64,000 bases of DNA from Dermatophagoides farinae (lineage: Eukaryota; Arthropoda; Arachnida; Sarcoptiformes; Pyroglyphidae). Position 1 is the stretch's first letter, and the number at the start of each line of letters is the position of its first letter. The notes beneath the pieces are model-generated. The model did not search any database and was not told the DNA's origin. It saw nothing but the letters and a program-made list of their open reading frames with translations. This document shows positions 63,416 to 64,000 of this stretch, in pieces. The DNA lies in the NCBI RefSeq assembly GCF_024713945.1, contig NC_134683.1, positions 1,416,501 to 1,480,500 on the forward strand. Reading direction: 5' to 3'. Position numbers and translations under genes: made by a program.

Positions 63416-64000
63416 AATAATAATAATAATAAAACAACAACAACAACAAAAAAAGTGGCCTAAATGATGATCAATTTGAATCAAATCGACCGGATCAAAT
63501 ATAGAATCGTTGAATAGGTTTTAGAGGTGATGGTGGATTTTTTGTTTTTTTTTTCATTTGGTAATCGATATTTATCACCATTGGATAGGAAAATTTATTC
63601 ATAATAATAACCAAAAATAAACTAATCAAACACATGCATTTAATACCATATATAGTGTGTGTTTTATGACCATTGGGCCCTGGTTTTTATATCCATTTGG
63701 CCGTGTGTGTGTGTATGTCCCTGTGTGTGTACAACAGACAGATGGTCGATCGACAACAGATCAGGAAGACTATGTCCTGGTTGTGGATCGATCCAGGTTT
63801 CAATTTTTTTTCTTCTTTCTGGACCAAACAAAACATAAAAGCCTTATATATACGGTTATGTCATGTCATGTCATGTGATTATTAAGGTTAATTTATGACA
63901 ATGGATTGATTTTCAGTGGATCGATCCAAGGAAAATAAAAAAAAATAAAAATTAAACAAACAAACACATGTATTACATATCGAATATCTTCATATTAGTA

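Larger units (their letters stand above)
60603..64000. other. Gene-poor stretch 60.6-64 kb
   Basis: Holds the longest (AC)n array of the window, (ATC)n at 62180-62204, (AAC)n at 62592-62621, (GT)n at 63053-63073, (GGT)n at 63323-63347 and a 27-bp palindrome at 63389-63415. No coding sequence I can support. Confidence 0.6.

Overview
The window is AT-rich nuclear DNA from a eukaryote with short introns (mostly 47-90 nt, GT-AG) and very dense microsatellites ((ATC)n, (AC)n, (AAC)n, poly-A/T). A group 2 mite allergen-like (Der p 2 / NPC2-type) ML-domain gene and several secreted proteins I cannot place in any family point to a mite. The best guess is an astigmatid such as Dermatophagoides or a relative. 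The genus is inference; the gene calls rest on protein motifs read from the sequence.

Layout. (1) 1-9 kb is a compact block of conserved genes: LIN54 (minus; DREAM/MuvB DNA-binding subunit), COPS4 (plus; COP9 signalosome subunit 4), TACO1 (minus; mitochondrial YebC-family translation factor), a RAD21-type kleisin (plus; intronless) and a two-pore-domain K+ channel (minus). They form head-to-head pairs sharing about 300-420 bp promoters (LIN54/COPS4, TACO1/RAD21-like) and tail-to-tail pairs about 140 bp apart. (2) 9.2-13.9 kb is a same-strand cluster of four secreted-protein genes. Three carry a related-looking alpha-helical C-terminal exon entered at phase 1. One of these joins that exon to a complete six-cysteine ML lipid-binding domain. 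Three have a TATA-like element about 55-80 bp before the start codon. This cluster is the most novel part of the window. (3) 16.5-17.6 kb holds a divergent multi-pass membrane protein resembling arthropod gustatory receptors, with an unclear or broken 5' part. (4) 18.9-30.5 kb is one gene for an unrecognised type I membrane protein (about 570 aa). Its signal-peptide exon lies 9.6 kb upstream of the other four exons. (5) 30.5-64 kb is a gene-poor, microsatellite-rich stretch. I find no conserved domain there, only weak exon candidates. The best is a possible 62-aa four-exon micro-gene at 60.1-60.6 kb. The stretch also contains a miRNA-sized hairpin and several well-formed nuclear-receptor-type (AGGTCA) repeats, suggesting regulatory DNA.

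Exon joins were worked out by hand from GT/AG (one GC/AG) sites and reading-phase agreement. No transcript or database evidence was available. I saw no tRNA, rRNA, CRISPR array or complete transposable element.
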